The notes beneath the pieces were generated by a model that saw only the letters and a program-made list of their open reading frames with translations, had not been told where the DNA came from and did not search any database. DNA of 64,000 nucleotides, from assembly GCF_014164775.1 (NCBI RefSeq), contig NZ_JACJGB010000008.1, forward strand, positions 62,001 to 126,000, in the 5' to 3' direction. Both the position numbers and the translations under genes were made by a program. Below, piece by piece: positions 1 through 10,115 of this stretch (the first letter of the stretch is position 1; every line of letters starts with the position of its first letter). The DNA comes from Tessaracoccus sp. MC1679 (GTDB lineage Bacteria > Actinomycetota > Actinomycetes > Propionibacteriales > Propionibacteriaceae).

Positions 1-747
1 CCGTTTCCGGTGCTGGGCTGACGAGTACATCTTCAGCATCAGGAAGCCGTTGAGGGAGTCGCCCAGCGTCATCGCCGCCGCGAACAGGAGGGGAAGCGAC
101 AGCAGGACCAGCGGGGCGGTGCCTGCTGGGAGGCCGACAGCCAGCACGAGCACGGCCACCGACGACGCGGTATCGAACCCCAACCCGAAGAGCAGCCCGA
201 ATCCGTACACGTGCCATGGTTGACGGACCCTCGCCAGCGGCGCCAGCAGCACCCGCGACACTCCCCCATGCACGCCCGGGCCGGCGGGACCCGCCCGCCC
301 AAGATCAGCCCACGCGCGCGCGAGGACCGGGAGGTTGGTCACGGCGATGGCAGCCAGGTACGTGGCCGCGACACCCGCACCGACAACTCCCAGCCAGTGC
401 CGCGTCACTGAGTCCTCGTCGATCGTCGACCCGATCCACCCAGTCCCTGCGATGACCAACGCAGCAGCGACGAGCACCACCGTCGAGTGTCCAGCTGAGA
501 ACGCCAACCCCACCGCGGCCGACCGCCTCCCCTCGGCGACGAACTTGCGCGTGGAGTTGTCGATCATGGCGATGTGGTCTGCATCGACGGCGTGGCGCAG
601 ACCCAGTGCATAGGCGACGACGGCGGAGGCCACCAGCCCGGCACCTCCCGAGGCCACCCCCAGTGCCAGGAGTGCCAGCCCCAACGCATGGAGCGACGCG
701 ACGACACTCACCGTCGCCCTGCTGCCGGTCACCCCCTGCAGGCTCAT
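1..747 (-). CDS. NiCoT-family nickel/cobalt permease (3' end beyond window)
   Basis: This is an inner-membrane permease that probably imports nickel for urease. The frame is open from ATG at 747 to the window edge (249 codons, no stop). The NiCoT signature HX4DH is at residues 52-58 (RHAVDADH, followed by IAMIDN), and a second family motif, LFGLGFDTASSVAVL, lies further on. Several long hydrophobic segments fit a multi-pass protein of about 300+ residues, so roughly the last fifth is missing. The start overlaps the ureD stop as ATGA, so it is the last visible gene of the urt-ure transcript. Metal choice (Ni rather than Co) is inferred from the urease context. Confidence 0.9.
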   Translation of the reverse strand, partial: MSLQGVTGSRATVSVVASLHALGLALLALGVASGGAGLVASAVVAYALGLRHAVDADHIAMIDNSTRKFVAEGRRSAAVGLAFSAGHSTVVLVAAALVIAGTGWIGSTIDEDSVTRHWLGVVGAGVAATYLAAIAVTNLPVLARAWADLGRAGPAGPGVHGGVSRVLLAPLARVRQPWHVYGFGLLFGLGFDTASSVAVLVLAVGLPAGTAPLVLLSLPLLFAAAMTLGDSLNGFLMLKMYSSAQHRKR

Positions 748-1418
748 CCCACGGCCCCCTCCGCGTACGCCGGTGCGGCATCGGTGTGGACCTGTTCTCC
801 CACTGGCATCTCACTCCCCCTCGTGTCCGCCTGCCGGATGCCGTCGACGATCAGGGACGGCCGCGTGGGCCCGCGGACATCACGAGTATGCATCGTGCGC
901 GCCAGTTGCCCGCCGCACGCCAGCTCCATCACCAGTTCGTCCGGTGCTGGGACAAGGGTCTGGGTGCCGAACGCGAGCCTTGTGCTGATCGAACGCGCCC
1001 CGCCCCGGATGAACCTCTGGTCCTCCCCCGCACCCTGGTAGACGACGTCCTCGACCAGCAGCGGAGCCTCAGCCGTCTGCACGAGGGTGTGGCTGTGCAC
1101 CCGGCCACCACGTTCGCCGTGGCGCCCCAGGACCACAGTCTCATCCAGCCGGAGCCCGGCCCCGTCGGCCAGCGTGGCGCGCAGGATCCGCATGGCCTCC
1201 GCACCGTCGCTGACGATGAAGGGCTCTGCCGCCCACACCAGTGACGCCCCGGGTCCGACGTTGAGCTCAGCCATCCACGATGCCCCCTGGCCGCGACCGT
1301 CGTAGGCCACCGTTGCCGCGATGTCCTTCAGCGTCAGCGACAGGCCGTCACGCACCTCCACCGCCAGACGCACGTCGTCCCCACCGAGCAGGGTCGCCAC
1401 CGTCGCCAGCAGCGACAC
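744..1418 (-). CDS. ureD: Urease accessory protein UreD (start uncertain)
   Basis: UreD (UreH) is the scaffold that joins UreF and UreG on apo-urease for nickel insertion. The 224 residues from GTG 1418 match the family, with the conserved core TVAYDGRGQGASW and a mid-protein LVWAAEPFIVSDGA segment. The protein is somewhat short. The same frame stays open upstream and reads a plausible family N-terminus (LLVRTGPVSARITAAGSDHL) back to the end of ureG, but it has no ATG, GTG or TTG there. Either translation begins at a rare codon or the 5' end carries an error or small deletion. It lies between ureG and the nickel permease. Confidence 0.85.
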   Translation of the reverse strand: MSLLATVATLLGGDDVRLAVEVRDGLSLTLKDIAATVAYDGRGQGASWMAELNVGPGASLVWAAEPFIVSDGAEAMRILRATLADGAGLRLDETVVLGRHGERGGRVHSHTLVQTAEAPLLVEDVVYQGAGEDQRFIRGGARSISTRLAFGTQTLVPAPDELVMELACGGQLARTMHTRDVRGPTRPSLIVDGIRQADTRGSEMPVGEQVHTDAAPAYAEGAVG

Positions 1419-1527
1419 CTCGAGATGATCCGAGCCGGCGGCGGTGATCCGGGCGCTGACCGGCCCCGTCCGGACCAGCAGCCGCGGGCGCCCGCTGCCG
1501 TCTCGGGCGGCCGTGATCCGGGTGACC

Positions 1528-2256
1528 TCAGTGGTGATGATGCGCCTCGCCCTCGTCGTGCGTGTGCGGGGGGAGGCCGCCGTGGGAGTGCGGGGCCATG
1601 GGGCCCGGATCGACGGCGACGTGATGACCGCTGCGGACGTGCTCCAGGGTCTCTCGCACCCAGTCGCACAGCAGGTCCACGCTCGCTTCGTCGGTCCGGC
1701 TCAGGGGGAGCACGGGGCGTCCGTCGCGGGCCTCGCGACCCTGCTCCACCATCAGTTCCGCATCCACCCCGACGTAGGGAGCCAGGTCGGTTTTGTTCAC
1801 GATCAGCAGGTCAGCCCGCGAGATGCCGGGCCCGCCCTTGCGGACGACGTCTCCACCTCCCGCCACGTCGAGGACGAAGAGCTGGGCGTCGACGAGGGCG
1901 GGCGAGAACGTGGCAGTGAGGTTGTCTCCGCCCGACTCGACCAGGGTGATGTCCACCGGGTCGAAGGCAGCCTCCATCTCCTCGACGGCGACCAGGTTCA
2001 TGGTGACGTCGTCACGGATCGCGGTGTGGGGGCACGCCCCCGTCTCGACGGCCCGGATGCGTTGGGGCGCCAGCACTCCGGCGCCGCGGAGCATGCGGGC
2101 GTCCTCGTCGGTGTAGATGTCGTTGGTGATGACGGCCAGCGAGAACTCGTCGCTCAGCCTGCTGCACAGCAGCCCGATGAGGGACGTCTTGCCCGTTCCG
2201 ACCGGGCCGGCGACGCCGAGCCGAAGCGAACGCTGGGGATGTGTGTGGTCAGGCAC
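1528..2256 (-). CDS. ureG: Urease accessory GTPase UreG
   Basis: UreG hydrolyses GTP to drive nickel transfer into the urease active site. The P-loop GPVGTGKT is near residue 20, with family motifs [22 protein letters not shown] and [10 protein letters not shown] following in order. GTG at 2256 is chosen as the start because GGAGG lies about 7 bases upstream and the next frame upstream is ureF coding. It overlaps the ureF stop by 8 bases. The C-terminus is unusually His-rich ([20 protein letters not shown]), with two more His just before. Such a tail could store or bind Ni, which may matter because no ureE lies in this operon. Confidence 0.95.
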   Translation of the reverse strand: MPDHTHPQRSLRLGVAGPVGTGKTSLIGLLCSRLSDEFSLAVITNDIYTDEDARMLRGAGVLAPQRIRAVETGACPHTAIRDDVTMNLVAVEEMEAAFDPVDITLVESGGDNLTATFSPALVDAQLFVLDVAGGGDVVRKGGPGISRADLLIVNKTDLAPYVGVDAELMVEQGREARDGRPVLPLSRTDEASVDLLCDWVRETLEHVRSGHHVAVDPGPMAPHSHGGLPPHTHDEGEAHHHH

Positions 2257-2914
2257 TGAACAACCTCCGTGGGGTAGTGGCGTGGGCATGGATCCAGGCC
2301 TCGGTCTCGGGCGCGGATGGGCTCGGGATGTCTCTCGGGTGTGAGACCGCTGCGGCCTCTGCCGCGATGGTCTCCGCGAGGGGATGGGCGGCGATGGCCC
2401 ATTCCACTGACGTGGCGGGGTCAAGCGGGAGCAGCTTCAGGGCGGCTGAGGTGATGGTCTGAATCTCGTCGTGCAGCAGCACTCGCACAGCCTGGAGCGG
2501 GTCGCAGGCCAGGATGTCGGCGAGCAGGGCCATGGCCAGGGGTCGGGTCGCGGGCACACCGGCGGCCGCGGACCGCCGGGGATCCAGCCGCTTCGCCAAC
2601 CGAAGGTACCCGTGGGACGCCTGCTCCGCCGCCCGCCGCTGGACATGGCTCGGGGTGCGGGCCGACCAGTGGGCGTGCACCAGGTCCAGTCCGTAGTCGG
2701 CCCCGCGGAGGGCGCGCATGCCCAGCGCGAGGGTCGCGGCGTCCACGCGGGACACTGTCATGAGCCGGACCCGCAGGTACCCGGGCACGTCGCGGGCCTG
2801 GAGGCCCGCGAGGATCGCCGGCTCGAGGCCGGCTGACTGGGTGTGTCCCCCCACCGGCAGCCGGGCGTCACCCAGGAGGAGCGCGCCGAACGCGCCGTCC
2901 GATGCCGGGCCCAT
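2249..2914 (-). CDS. ureF: Urease accessory protein UreF
   Basis: UreF acts with UreD as the activator/GTPase-regulating partner of UreG. The 221-residue, mostly helical protein starts at ATG 2914, which overlaps the ureC stop as TGATG. It contains the family-like N-terminal segment [23 protein letters not shown] and a C-terminal domain with repeated short helices ([22 protein letters not shown]). Upstream extensions of this frame run inside ureC and are rejected. The order C-F-G-D is the common actinobacterial arrangement without ureE. Confidence 0.9.
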   Translation of the reverse strand: MGPASDGAFGALLLGDARLPVGGHTQSAGLEPAILAGLQARDVPGYLRVRLMTVSRVDAATLALGMRALRGADYGLDLVHAHWSARTPSHVQRRAAEQASHGYLRLAKRLDPRRSAAAGVPATRPLAMALLADILACDPLQAVRVLLHDEIQTITSAALKLLPLDPATSVEWAIAAHPLAETIAAEAAAVSHPRDIPSPSAPETEAWIHAHATTPRRLFSA

Positions 2915-4617
2915 CAGAACAGCGAGTAGAGCTGCGCCAGCGGCAGCCGGTCCGCCGGCGCGGGCACCACCGTCTCGCCGTCGATCGCGATGGCGAAGGT
3001 CTCCGGATCGATGTCGATGGCCGGCGTTGCCGAGTTGTTGATCATGTCCGCCTTGCCCACCCCCCGCGTGGGCCTGACGGGTGCGAGCTCGTGCCGCAGG
3101 CCGAGCCTCCCAGCCAGTCCGGCGTCGAGAGCCGCCGGGGCAACGAACGTGAGCGAGTAGTTGGGTGCGGCGTCGGCGACGAGTGCGGGGCGCATCAGGA
3201 CCGGTTGCGGGGTGGGGATGCTGGCGTTCGGGTCGCCCAGTGCTGCCCAGACGATCATCCCTGACTTGAGCACCACCGAGGGTCGGACCCCGAAGAACTT
3301 GGGTTCCCACAGGACCAGATCTGCCAGTTTGCCTGCCTCGACGGAGCCGATCTCGTGGTCGATGCCGTGGGCGATGGCCGGGTTGATCGTGTACTTCGCG
3401 ACGTAGCGGCGGGCCCGCTCGTTATCGGCGGGCAGGCTCTCCGACAGCCGGCCTCGCCGCGCCTTCATGACGTGCGCGACCTGCCAGGTGCGGGTGATGA
3501 CCTCGCCGATGCGACCCATGGCCTGGGCGTCGGAGGACGTCATGGAGAGGGCACCCATGTCGTGGAGGATGTCCTCGGCGGCGATCGTCGTGGCGCGGAT
3601 CCGCGACTCGGCGAATGCTAGGTCCTCGGGGACGGCCGGGTTGAGGTGGTGGCAGACCATCAGCATGTCGAGGTGCTCTGCCACCGTGTTGACCGTGTGC
3701 GGGAGCGTGGGATTGGTGGAGCCGGGCAGCACGTTGGGCAGCGACGCGATCGACAGGATGTCTGGTGCGTGTCCACCCCCGGCCCCCTCGGTGTGGAACG
3801 CGTGGATGCTGCGGCCGCCGATGGCGCCGATGGTGGAGTCCACGTAGCCCGCCTCGTTGAGGCTGTCGCTGTGGAGGGCCACCTGGAGGCCGAACTCGTC
3901 GGCCGCGCGGAGCGCCGCGTCTATGGCGCCGGGGGTTGCGCCCCAGTCCTCGTGGATCTTGAGGGCGGCGGCCCCACCCCGCGCCTGCTCCGCCAGCCCC
4001 TCGGCGCTGACCGTGTTGCCCTTGCCGAACAGCAGCAGGTTGATGGGCAGATGATCGAGTCCGCGCAGCACGGTTTCGAGATGCCAGGCGCCGGGGGTGA
4101 CGGTCGTCGCCTTGGACCCCTCCGAAGGCCCGGTGCCGCCCCCTCCGAGCGTCGTCAGGCCCGCGGACAGGGCCTCGTGCACCTGGCTGGTCGACAGGAA
4201 ATGAACGTGCATGTCGATGCCGCCCGCGGTCAGGATCTTCCCCTCGCCGGAGATGACATCAGTGCTGGGGCCGATCTCCATGCCGGGGGTCACGCCATCG
4301 GCGATGTCCGGATTGCCGGAGTGCCCGATGGCGACGATGCGGCCATCGCGGAGTCCGACGTCGGCGCGCACGATCCCCCAGTGGTCCAGGACAACGGCGT
4401 TGGTGATCACCGTGTCCAGTGCACCGTCGGCTCGCGTCGTGGTGCCCTGTGCCATGGATTCGCGGATGGACTTCCCGCCCCCGAAGACGGCTTCCTCGCC
4501 GCCGACGGTGAGGTCGCGTTCCACCTCGATCCACAGGTCGGTGTCGCCCAGGCGCACCTGGTCCCCGCGGGTGGGACCGAAGAGGGCCGCGTATCGGCTG
4601 CGCGTGATCGAGCTCAT
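2914..4617 (-). CDS. ureC: Urease alpha subunit UreC
   Basis: This is the catalytic subunit of urease, which hydrolyses urea to ammonia and carbamate. At 567 residues it has family length. Visible nickel-site motifs, in order, are MHVHF, the carbamylated-lysine motif [34 protein letters not shown], the mobile-flap region VCHHLNP, and [14 protein letters not shown] with the bridging Asp. ATG 4617 overlaps the ureAB stop (ATGA). No key residue appears to be missing. Confidence 0.98.
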   Translation of the reverse strand: MSSITRSRYAALFGPTRGDQVRLGDTDLWIEVERDLTVGGEEAVFGGGKSIRESMAQGTTTRADGALDTVITNAVVLDHWGIVRADVGLRDGRIVAIGHSGNPDIADGVTPGMEIGPSTDVISGEGKILTAGGIDMHVHFLSTSQVHEALSAGLTTLGGGGTGPSEGSKATTVTPGAWHLETVLRGLDHLPINLLLFGKGNTVSAEGLAEQARGGAAALKIHEDWGATPGAIDAALRAADEFGLQVALHSDSLNEAGYVDSTIGAIGGRSIHAFHTEGAGGGHAPDILSIASLPNVLPGSTNPTLPHTVNTVAEHLDMLMVCHHLNPAVPEDLAFAESRIRATTIAAEDILHDMGALSMTSSDAQAMGRIGEVITRTWQVAHVMKARRGRLSESLPADNERARRYVAKYTINPAIAHGIDHEIGSVEAGKLADLVLWEPKFFGVRPSVVLKSGMIVWAALGDPNASIPTPQPVLMRPALVADAAPNYSLTFVAPAALDAGLAGRLGLRHELAPVRPTRGVGKADMINNSATPAIDIDPETFAIAIDGETVVPAPADRLPLAQLYSLF

Positions 4618-5258
4618 GACTGTCCTCCATCAAGGTTGGCGGCTTCGGAGCCCTTGCGCTGGATGCCGGGGACCCGACACCGGCCGCGGAACGCCACGGC
4701 GTCGACGTCTCGCGCCACGCCGGGCTCGAATCGCACCGAAGTGCCCGACGGGATGTCCAGCCGGAATCCATGGGCGGCCTCCCTGTCGAAGTCGAGGGCG
4801 CCGTTGGTGTCGGGGAGGTGGATGTGGGAGCCGATCTGCACGGGGCGGTCACCCGTGTTGGTGATCCTGAGGCTCAGGCGCTCATCCTTGCGCCGATCGC
4901 CGTTCAGCACCACGTCGCCCTCCCCGACGCGCACGGCGCCCGGCTCGTCGCCGCCGTGGCCCAAGGGGTGGTGGAGGGTGACGAGTTTCCGCCCGTCGGG
5001 GAAGGTGGCCTCCACCTGCACGTCGTGCAACATGGCCGGCACCTCTGGCATGACCTGCTCGGCGGTGAGGACCTGGGTGCCCTCCTCCATGAGCTGGGCC
5101 ACGGAGGCTCCGTCGCGCGCCCGTTCGATCACCCAGCAGCTGAGGTAGGCAACGGTCTCGGGGTGGTTGAGCCGGACGCCACGCGCCAGGCGGTCGCGCG
5201 CGACCATCCCTGCCACAGCCATGAGGAGTTTCTCCGTATCGGAGCCGATGAGGTGCAT
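4614..5258 (-). CDS. ureAB: Urease gamma/beta fusion subunit (UreA-UreB)
   Basis: A single 214-residue polypeptide carries the gamma subunit (about residues 1-100, with [21 protein letters not shown] and [10 protein letters not shown]) followed by the beta subunit (about 108-205, with [30 protein letters not shown] and RFEPG). Separate ureA and ureB are the usual state. Fusions are known in some lineages, including Helicobacter and some actinobacteria. The gene begins 15 bases after urtE, so transporter and enzyme are probably co-transcribed, and it overlaps ureC by 4 bases. Confidence 0.95.
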   Translation of the reverse strand: MHLIGSDTEKLLMAVAGMVARDRLARGVRLNHPETVAYLSCWVIERARDGASVAQLMEEGTQVLTAEQVMPEVPAMLHDVQVEATFPDGRKLVTLHHPLGHGGDEPGAVRVGEGDVVLNGDRRKDERLSLRITNTGDRPVQIGSHIHLPDTNGALDFDREAAHGFRLDIPSGTSVRFEPGVARDVDAVAFRGRCRVPGIQRKGSEAANLDGGQS

Positions 5259-5273
5259 GTCTGGGTCTCCCGT

Positions 5274-5963
5274 TCAGATGGCCATGGCGGAACGCACTGC
5301 GGCGCTTGAGTGAGAGTCGCTGTCACCGCGCTCGCGGATCCGGCCGGAGGCCAGCACGACGTAGCTGTCACTCGCTTCCAGCGCGAACCCTACGTGCTGT
5401 TCCACGAGGAGAACAGCGAGTCCATCGGCCGCCAGCGCCGAAATGGTGCGTTCGATCAGCTGGACCACGGATGGCTGGATTCCCTCGGTGGGCTCGTCGA
5501 GCATGAGCAGCGACGGCTCCAGGAGGAGCGCGCGAGCCAGGGCCAGCTGCTGGCGCTGGCCGCCGGACAACAGCCCAGCCCGGCGTCCCATCAGCTCACC
5601 CAGCGCGGGGAACAGGTCGACGACCTCGCTCAGCTTGGCGTGGCCGCGGGGATTCTGGTCGGCCACCAACTGCAGATTCTCGCGGGTGGTGAGGTCGCCG
5701 AACGACTGCTGGCCCTGCGGGACGTATCCCAGGCCCAGCTTGGCCCGTCGGTGGGCGCTCATCCGAGTCACATCCTGGCCGTTGAAGCGGACCCTGCCTG
5801 CGGTGGGCTTCAGCAGGCCGCTCGCCGTGCGCAGCAACGTGCTCTTGCCTGCCCCGTTGTTGCCGAGGACGGCCACGATGCCCCTGTCGGGAACGCGCAG
5901 CGACACATCGAAGATCACGCTGGTCCGGCCGTAGCCGGAGGTGACACCGTCGATCTCCAGCAT
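5274..5963 (-). CDS. urtE: Urea ABC transporter ATPase UrtE
   Basis: LivF-type ATPase of the urea importer. The 229-residue protein begins MLEIDGVTSGYG. It has Walker A GNNGAGKST near residue 36, a Q-loop at PQGQQSFGDL, signature LLSGGQRQQLALARAL, Walker B LLMLDEPTEGIQPS, and the switch region LLVEQHVGFAL. ATG 5963 overlaps the urtD stop as TGATG. The EGIQPS after Walker B is typical of UrtE and separates it from other LivF proteins. Confidence 0.95.
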   Translation of the reverse strand: MLEIDGVTSGYGRTSVIFDVSLRVPDRGIVAVLGNNGAGKSTLLRTASGLLKPTAGRVRFNGQDVTRMSAHRRAKLGLGYVPQGQQSFGDLTTRENLQLVADQNPRGHAKLSEVVDLFPALGELMGRRAGLLSGGQRQQLALARALLLEPSLLMLDEPTEGIQPSVVQLIERTISALAADGLAVLLVEQHVGFALEASDSYVVLASGRIRERGDSDSHSSAAVRSAMAI

Positions 5964-6769
5964 CAGCGGCCTCCTTCCGTGGTGGGGGTGCCCAGGTAGA
6001 CCTCCTGGACGAGCGGGTTGGCCTGGATGTCTGCGACGCTTCCCTCGGCGATGAGCTCGCCGCGGGCAAGGACGCTGACCGAGTCCGCCACCTGCCGCAT
6101 GAACTCCATGTCGTGCTCGACCACAACGACGGTGTGCCGAGGAGCGAGCGCACGAAGCAGGATCGCTGTCTGCTCCCGCTCGGCCTGGCTCATCCCGGCG
6201 ACGGGCTCGTCGAGGAGGAGCAGGTGGGCCTTCTGGACCAGCAGCATCCCGATCTCCAGCCACTGCTTCTGGCCGTGGGCCAGCGTGCCTGCGGGCTTCT
6301 CCCGGAGCTCCGTCAGGCCGATGATCTCGAGCGCCTCGGCCACGTCGTCGGAGACGTGTGGGCCCCGGGCCCGGAGCAGAGTGCGTGGCCCGCGTCCGGC
6401 GCCGCTGGCGATGTCGAGGTTGGCCAGGACACTGAGCTCCTCGATCACGCTGGCTGTCTGGAATGTGCGACCGACGCCCATCCTGGCAACACGGTGGACG
6501 CTGCGACCGATGAGCTCGTTCCCGGCGAACCGGGCCCAGCCGCTGGCCTTGACCAGTCCGGTGAGCGCGTCGATGATCGTGGTCTTGCCTGCACCGTTGG
6601 GCCCGATGAGGAATCGAAGGTCCCCGCTGGTCACCGTGAGGTCCACCGAGTTCACGGCGACAAACCCGTCGAACGACACGGTCAGGTGCCGGACCTCGAG
6701 ATACTCCTGGCGGGGGTCGGTGCCCGCGTTGACGAGCGTGGCCGAGCCCGGGTCGATGGTGCGGCTCAT
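5963..6769 (-). CDS. urtD: Urea ABC transporter ATPase UrtD
   Basis: LivG-type ATPase that pairs with UrtE. The 268 residues contain Walker A GPNGAGKTT near residue 56, GVGRTFQTASV, the signature-like segment LAHGQKQWLEIGM, Walker B LLLLDEPVAGMS, and the switch VVVVEHDMEFM. The LAHGQKQWLEIG signature and EPVAGM are diagnostic of UrtD. The gene lies in the urtABCDE order and overlaps urtC (ATG at 6769 inside the urtC stop). Confidence 0.95.
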   Translation of the reverse strand: MSRTIDPGSATLVNAGTDPRQEYLEVRHLTVSFDGFVAVNSVDLTVTSGDLRFLIGPNGAGKTTIIDALTGLVKASGWARFAGNELIGRSVHRVARMGVGRTFQTASVIEELSVLANLDIASGAGRGPRTLLRARGPHVSDDVAEALEIIGLTELREKPAGTLAHGQKQWLEIGMLLVQKAHLLLLDEPVAGMSQAEREQTAILLRALAPRHTVVVVEHDMEFMRQVADSVSVLARGELIAEGSVADIQANPLVQEVYLGTPTTEGGR

Positions 6770-7842
6770 GCCGGCGCCTCCTGAGGTGTGGTGAGGGCGA
6801 GGGGGTGCGGTTCCCGGGAACGCATCCGGCGTCGCACCACCGCCCAGATTCCCGCGAGACCGGCTGGCAGCGCCGCGATCACGACGATGAACAGGGCCGC
6901 CTGGAAGTAGGTCCAGGCCCCGGGAAAGGTCTCCGAAAGGCTGGTCCGGGCCCAGGAGACCGCGATGGAACCGAGCACCGGGCCCAACAACGTCGCCCTC
7001 CCGCCGATGGCGACACCGACGAGGAAACCGATCGAGGCCACGACCCCGACGTCGGCGGGCGAGATCATGCCGGCCACCGGCACGAACAGCGCCCCCCCGA
7101 TCGACGCGAAGACTGCGGCGATGACGAAGGCCACGATCTTGATGACCGCAGGGTTGTACCCCAGGAACCTGACCCGGTTCTCCTCATCTCGCACCGCCAC
7201 CAGGAGCTCACCGAAGCGGCTGCGCATGAGCTGGCGGACGATCAGCACCATGGCGACGAGCGTCCCGGCGGCCACGTAGTAGAGGGTGGTCTGGTTGATC
7301 GGGTCGGACAGGGCGAAGCCGAAGAAGGAGCTGAACCCCGTCAGCCCGTTGGTGCCGCCGGTGGTCTGCTGCTGGCCCACCAGGAGGATCGCGAAGGCGG
7401 CGACGAGCGTCTGACTGAGGATGGCGAAGTACGCGCCCCGGACGCGGCGCAGGAACACGCCGATGCCGAGCACGAGCGCGAAGGCTGCCGGAATCAGGAC
7501 CACCAGGACGACGGTGAGGGAGCCCGACCGCATGGGTTCCCACCACCACGGCACCACGCCTGTGCCGTAGAGCATCATGAAATCAGGAACCCCGCCCGGG
7601 CCGGCGTCGGCAAGCTTCATGTGCATGGCCATGATGTAGCCGCCCAGCCCGAAGAAGAGGCCCTGCCCGAGGGTCAGCATGCCGCCCTGCCCCCATGCCA
7701 GCCCGATCCCGACGGCGACCATGGCCAGGCAGAGAAACTTGGCCAGCAACGACAGCCGGAAGCTGCTGAGCAGAAGCGGGGCTGCCGCCAGGGCGGCGAC
7801 GAGCACGAGTGCGATGAGGGGGGACTTGAGTCGATCGATCAT
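6766..7842 (-). CDS. urtC: Urea ABC transporter permease UrtC
   Basis: LivM-type membrane component, 358 residues, with about nine to ten hydrophobic segments (for example residues 10-30, 35-55 and 105-125). Family features include GQGGMLTLGQGLFFGLGGYIMAMH near the N-terminus and the EAA-like loop DEENRVRFLGYNPAVIK in the middle. The start overlaps the urtB stop by 4 bases. Partner of UrtB in the transmembrane channel. Confidence 0.93.
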   Translation of the reverse strand: MIDRLKSPLIALVLVAALAAAPLLLSSFRLSLLAKFLCLAMVAVGIGLAWGQGGMLTLGQGLFFGLGGYIMAMHMKLADAGPGGVPDFMMLYGTGVVPWWWEPMRSGSLTVVLVVLIPAAFALVLGIGVFLRRVRGAYFAILSQTLVAAFAILLVGQQQTTGGTNGLTGFSSFFGFALSDPINQTTLYYVAAGTLVAMVLIVRQLMRSRFGELLVAVRDEENRVRFLGYNPAVIKIVAFVIAAVFASIGGALFVPVAGMISPADVGVVASIGFLVGVAIGGRATLLGPVLGSIAVSWARTSLSETFPGAWTYFQAALFIVVIAALPAGLAGIWAVVRRRMRSREPHPLALTTPQEAPA

Positions 7843-8723
7843 GCGAGGCTCCGGGTGCGGACGGTGAACAGGCCCTGCGGGCGGATCTGAAGGAAGCCGA
7901 CGACCACCACGAGCAGCAGCACCTTGGCGAAACTCGCGTCTGTCATCAGCTGGAAGAACGACTGCAGGATGCCGAGCGTGAAGGCGGCCAGGACTGCGCC
8001 CTTGATCTTGCCGATGCCACCGGCGACCACCACAAGGAACGCATCGACGATGTAGTTCTGGCCCACGGTGGGACCGACGGAGCCCAGGAGGGTGAGCGCC
8101 ACTCCGGCCAGCCCGGCCAGCCCGGAACCGATGAAGAACGTCGCGCGGTCGATGCCGCCCGAGTCGATGCCGCTGGTCTCTGCGAGCGCACGGTTGCCCA
8201 CCACTGCACGGATCCGGCGTCCGAGCGGCGTTCTGGCCAACAAGTAGGCCACGATCCCGACGGCGACGACGCAGATCAACAGAATCATCAGCCTGCTCTT
8301 CGGCATGACAAGTGATCCGAGCACCACGGGGCCGGACAGCCAGGCCGGGGCGGGGACGTCGACGTTCGGGGCGCCGAAGATGTCGCGGGCCAGCTGCTGC
8401 AGCAGCAGCGCCACCCCGAACGTGACCAGGAGGGTGTCCAGAGGTCTGTCCCGCATGCGGCTGATGATCGTGGCGTGGAGCAGGACTCCGAGGAGGCCCG
8501 CGACAACGAACGCCACCGGCAGTGACACCAGGAACGAGGTTCCGGCGTGGCCGATGATGCTCGACATGACGAACGCTGTGTAGGCGCCCACCATGACGAA
8601 CTCACCGTGGGCCATGTTGATGACGCCCAACTGGCCGAAGGTCAGGGCCAGCCCGAGGGCGGTGAGCAGAAGCACCGACCCCAGGCTGAACCCTGCGAAC
8701 AACTGTTCGGCGAAGATCTGCAT
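7839..8723 (-). CDS. urtB: Urea ABC transporter permease UrtB
   Basis: LivH-type permease of 294 residues, beginning MQIFAEQLFAGFSLGS. The conserved segment LGVINMAHGEFVMVGAYTAF occurs early and the cytoplasmic loop VVGNRALAETSGID later. ATG 8723 is chosen because it lies one base after the urtA stop and a GGAGG-type site sits just ahead. A longer frame to 8759 would overlap urtA and adds no family sequence. It has about eight membrane spans. Confidence 0.93.
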   Translation of the reverse strand: MQIFAEQLFAGFSLGSVLLLTALGLALTFGQLGVINMAHGEFVMVGAYTAFVMSSIIGHAGTSFLVSLPVAFVVAGLLGVLLHATIISRMRDRPLDTLLVTFGVALLLQQLARDIFGAPNVDVPAPAWLSGPVVLGSLVMPKSRLMILLICVVAVGIVAYLLARTPLGRRIRAVVGNRALAETSGIDSGGIDRATFFIGSGLAGLAGVALTLLGSVGPTVGQNYIVDAFLVVVAGGIGKIKGAVLAAFTLGILQSFFQLMTDASFAKVLLLVVVVGFLQIRPQGLFTVRTRSLA

Positions 8724-8724
8724 G

Positions 8725-9993
8725 TCAGGAGGTCTCCGACAGACCCTCGGCCCAGTCATAGGTGGTGAGGAACGGGTCGGGCTCGATGGGGCCCTCGGAG
8801 GTCCACACCGAGTAGATGAGGCCGTCCTCGGAGATCTCCCCGATCATCGCGGTCTTGGCGATGTGGTGGTTCTCCCCGTTGAGGGTGACGGAGCCCCCGG
8901 GTGCGGCGAAGGTGACCCCGTCGGCGGCTTCCTGAACGTCGGCCACGGCGAAGGACTCCGCCTTCTCGACGGTGGCCTTCCACAGGTACAGGGAGGTGTA
9001 GGCGGCCTCCATCGGGTCGGAGGTCACGCGGTCGTCGCCGTACTTGGCCTTGAAGTTGGTCACGAACGTGGCGTTCTCCTCGGTGTCCACGGTCTGGTAG
9101 TAGTTCCACGCCGTGAGCTGACCTGCGATGTTGGCGGCGCCGATGCCCTGGACCTCCTCCTCAGCGATGGAGACCGACAGGACGGGCATCGCGTCGGCAG
9201 ACAGGCCGGCGCTGGTGTACTCCTTGAAGAAGGCCACGTTGGAGTCGCCGTTCAGCGTGTTGAACACGGCGTCGGCGCCGGAGTTGCGGACCTTGCCGAC
9301 GATGGTGGCGAAGTCCGTGCTGCCGAGGGGGGTGTACTCCTCGCCGACGATCTCCATGTCGTGGGCCTCGGCGTAGGCGTTGATGATGCGGTTCGCCGTG
9401 CGGGGGAACACGTAGTCGGAGCCCACCAGGAACACCTTGGTGTGTCCCTGTTCGCGCAGGTAGTCCAGGCCGGGGATGATCTGCTGGTTGGTGGTGGCGC
9501 CGGTGTAGAAGATGTTGGGACTGGCCTCGAGGCCCTCGTACTGGACCGGGTAGTAGAGCAGGGAGTCCTGGTCCTCGAAGACGGGGAGCATGGCCTTGCG
9601 GCTGGCGGAGGTCCATCCGCCGAAGACTGCAGCCACGCAGTCCGAGGAGATGAGCTTGCGGGCCTTCTCGGCGAAGGTCGTGGGCTCGGAGGCGCCGTCC
9701 TCGGTGATGACCTCGAGCTGCTTGCCGAGGACGCCACCAGCAGCGTTGATCTCCTCCGCGGCCATGTTGAGCGAGTCGTTGACAGTCTTCTCGGAGATCG
9801 CCATGGTCCCGGAGAGGGAGTTGAGGAAGCCCACCTTGATGGAGTCGGCGGAGGTGTCGACGCAGGACTCAGCCGAGGCGGCGGAGTCGTCGGTGCCCGA
9901 GGCGCGCGCACCACAGCCGGCGAGCGCCAGAGCGGAGACGAGGGAGAGAGCGACTATCGACGTACGCGCCTGGGGGGTGCGGAACACAGACAT
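8725..9993 (-). CDS. urtA: Urea ABC transporter substrate-binding lipoprotein UrtA
   Basis: Extracellular binding protein of the urea importer, 422 residues. The N-terminal signal peptide ends in lipobox LALAGC, so the mature protein is probably lipid-anchored through that cysteine. Family landmarks are [15 protein letters not shown], the [17 protein letters not shown] segment, [18 protein letters not shown] and [11 protein letters not shown]. It is first in the transcript, and the 5' region upstream holds the likely promoter and leader. Family membership indicates urea (or short amides) as ligand. Confidence 0.95.
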   Translation of the reverse strand: MSVFRTPQARTSIVALSLVSALALAGCGARASGTDDSAASAESCVDTSADSIKVGFLNSLSGTMAISEKTVNDSLNMAAEEINAAGGVLGKQLEVITEDGASEPTTFAEKARKLISSDCVAAVFGGWTSASRKAMLPVFEDQDSLLYYPVQYEGLEASPNIFYTGATTNQQIIPGLDYLREQGHTKVFLVGSDYVFPRTANRIINAYAEAHDMEIVGEEYTPLGSTDFATIVGKVRNSGADAVFNTLNGDSNVAFFKEYTSAGLSADAMPVLSVSIAEEEVQGIGAANIAGQLTAWNYYQTVDTEENATFVTNFKAKYGDDRVTSDPMEAAYTSLYLWKATVEKAESFAVADVQEAADGVTFAAPGGSVTLNGENHHIAKTAMIGEISEDGLIYSVWTSEGPIEPDPFLTTYDWAEGLSETS

Positions 9994-10020
9994 GGTTGTC
10001 CTTTCAGGTGCCTGAACAGA

Positions 10021-10070
10021 GAAGGGACGCCCGGCCGGGGGAAGTCCCCCGGGACTGGCGCCGTCCCTTC
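10021..10070 (-). promoter_or_regulatory. Leader hairpin of the urt-ure transcript
   Basis: Between the likely promoter and urtA, an outer 9-bp stem (GAAGGGACG with CGTCCCTTC) encloses a 7-bp inner hairpin (CCGGGGG-AAGT-CCCCCGG). On the transcribed strand only a weak U-rich stretch (TTCTCTGTT) follows. It could be an attenuator, an mRNA-stabilising structure or a protein site. I do not recognise a known riboswitch class in it. Confidence 0.5.
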
Positions 10071-10115
10071 ATGCAGAACGCTATGAGTGCCTGGTGTCGG
10101 GGCAGTCTCGGTCCT

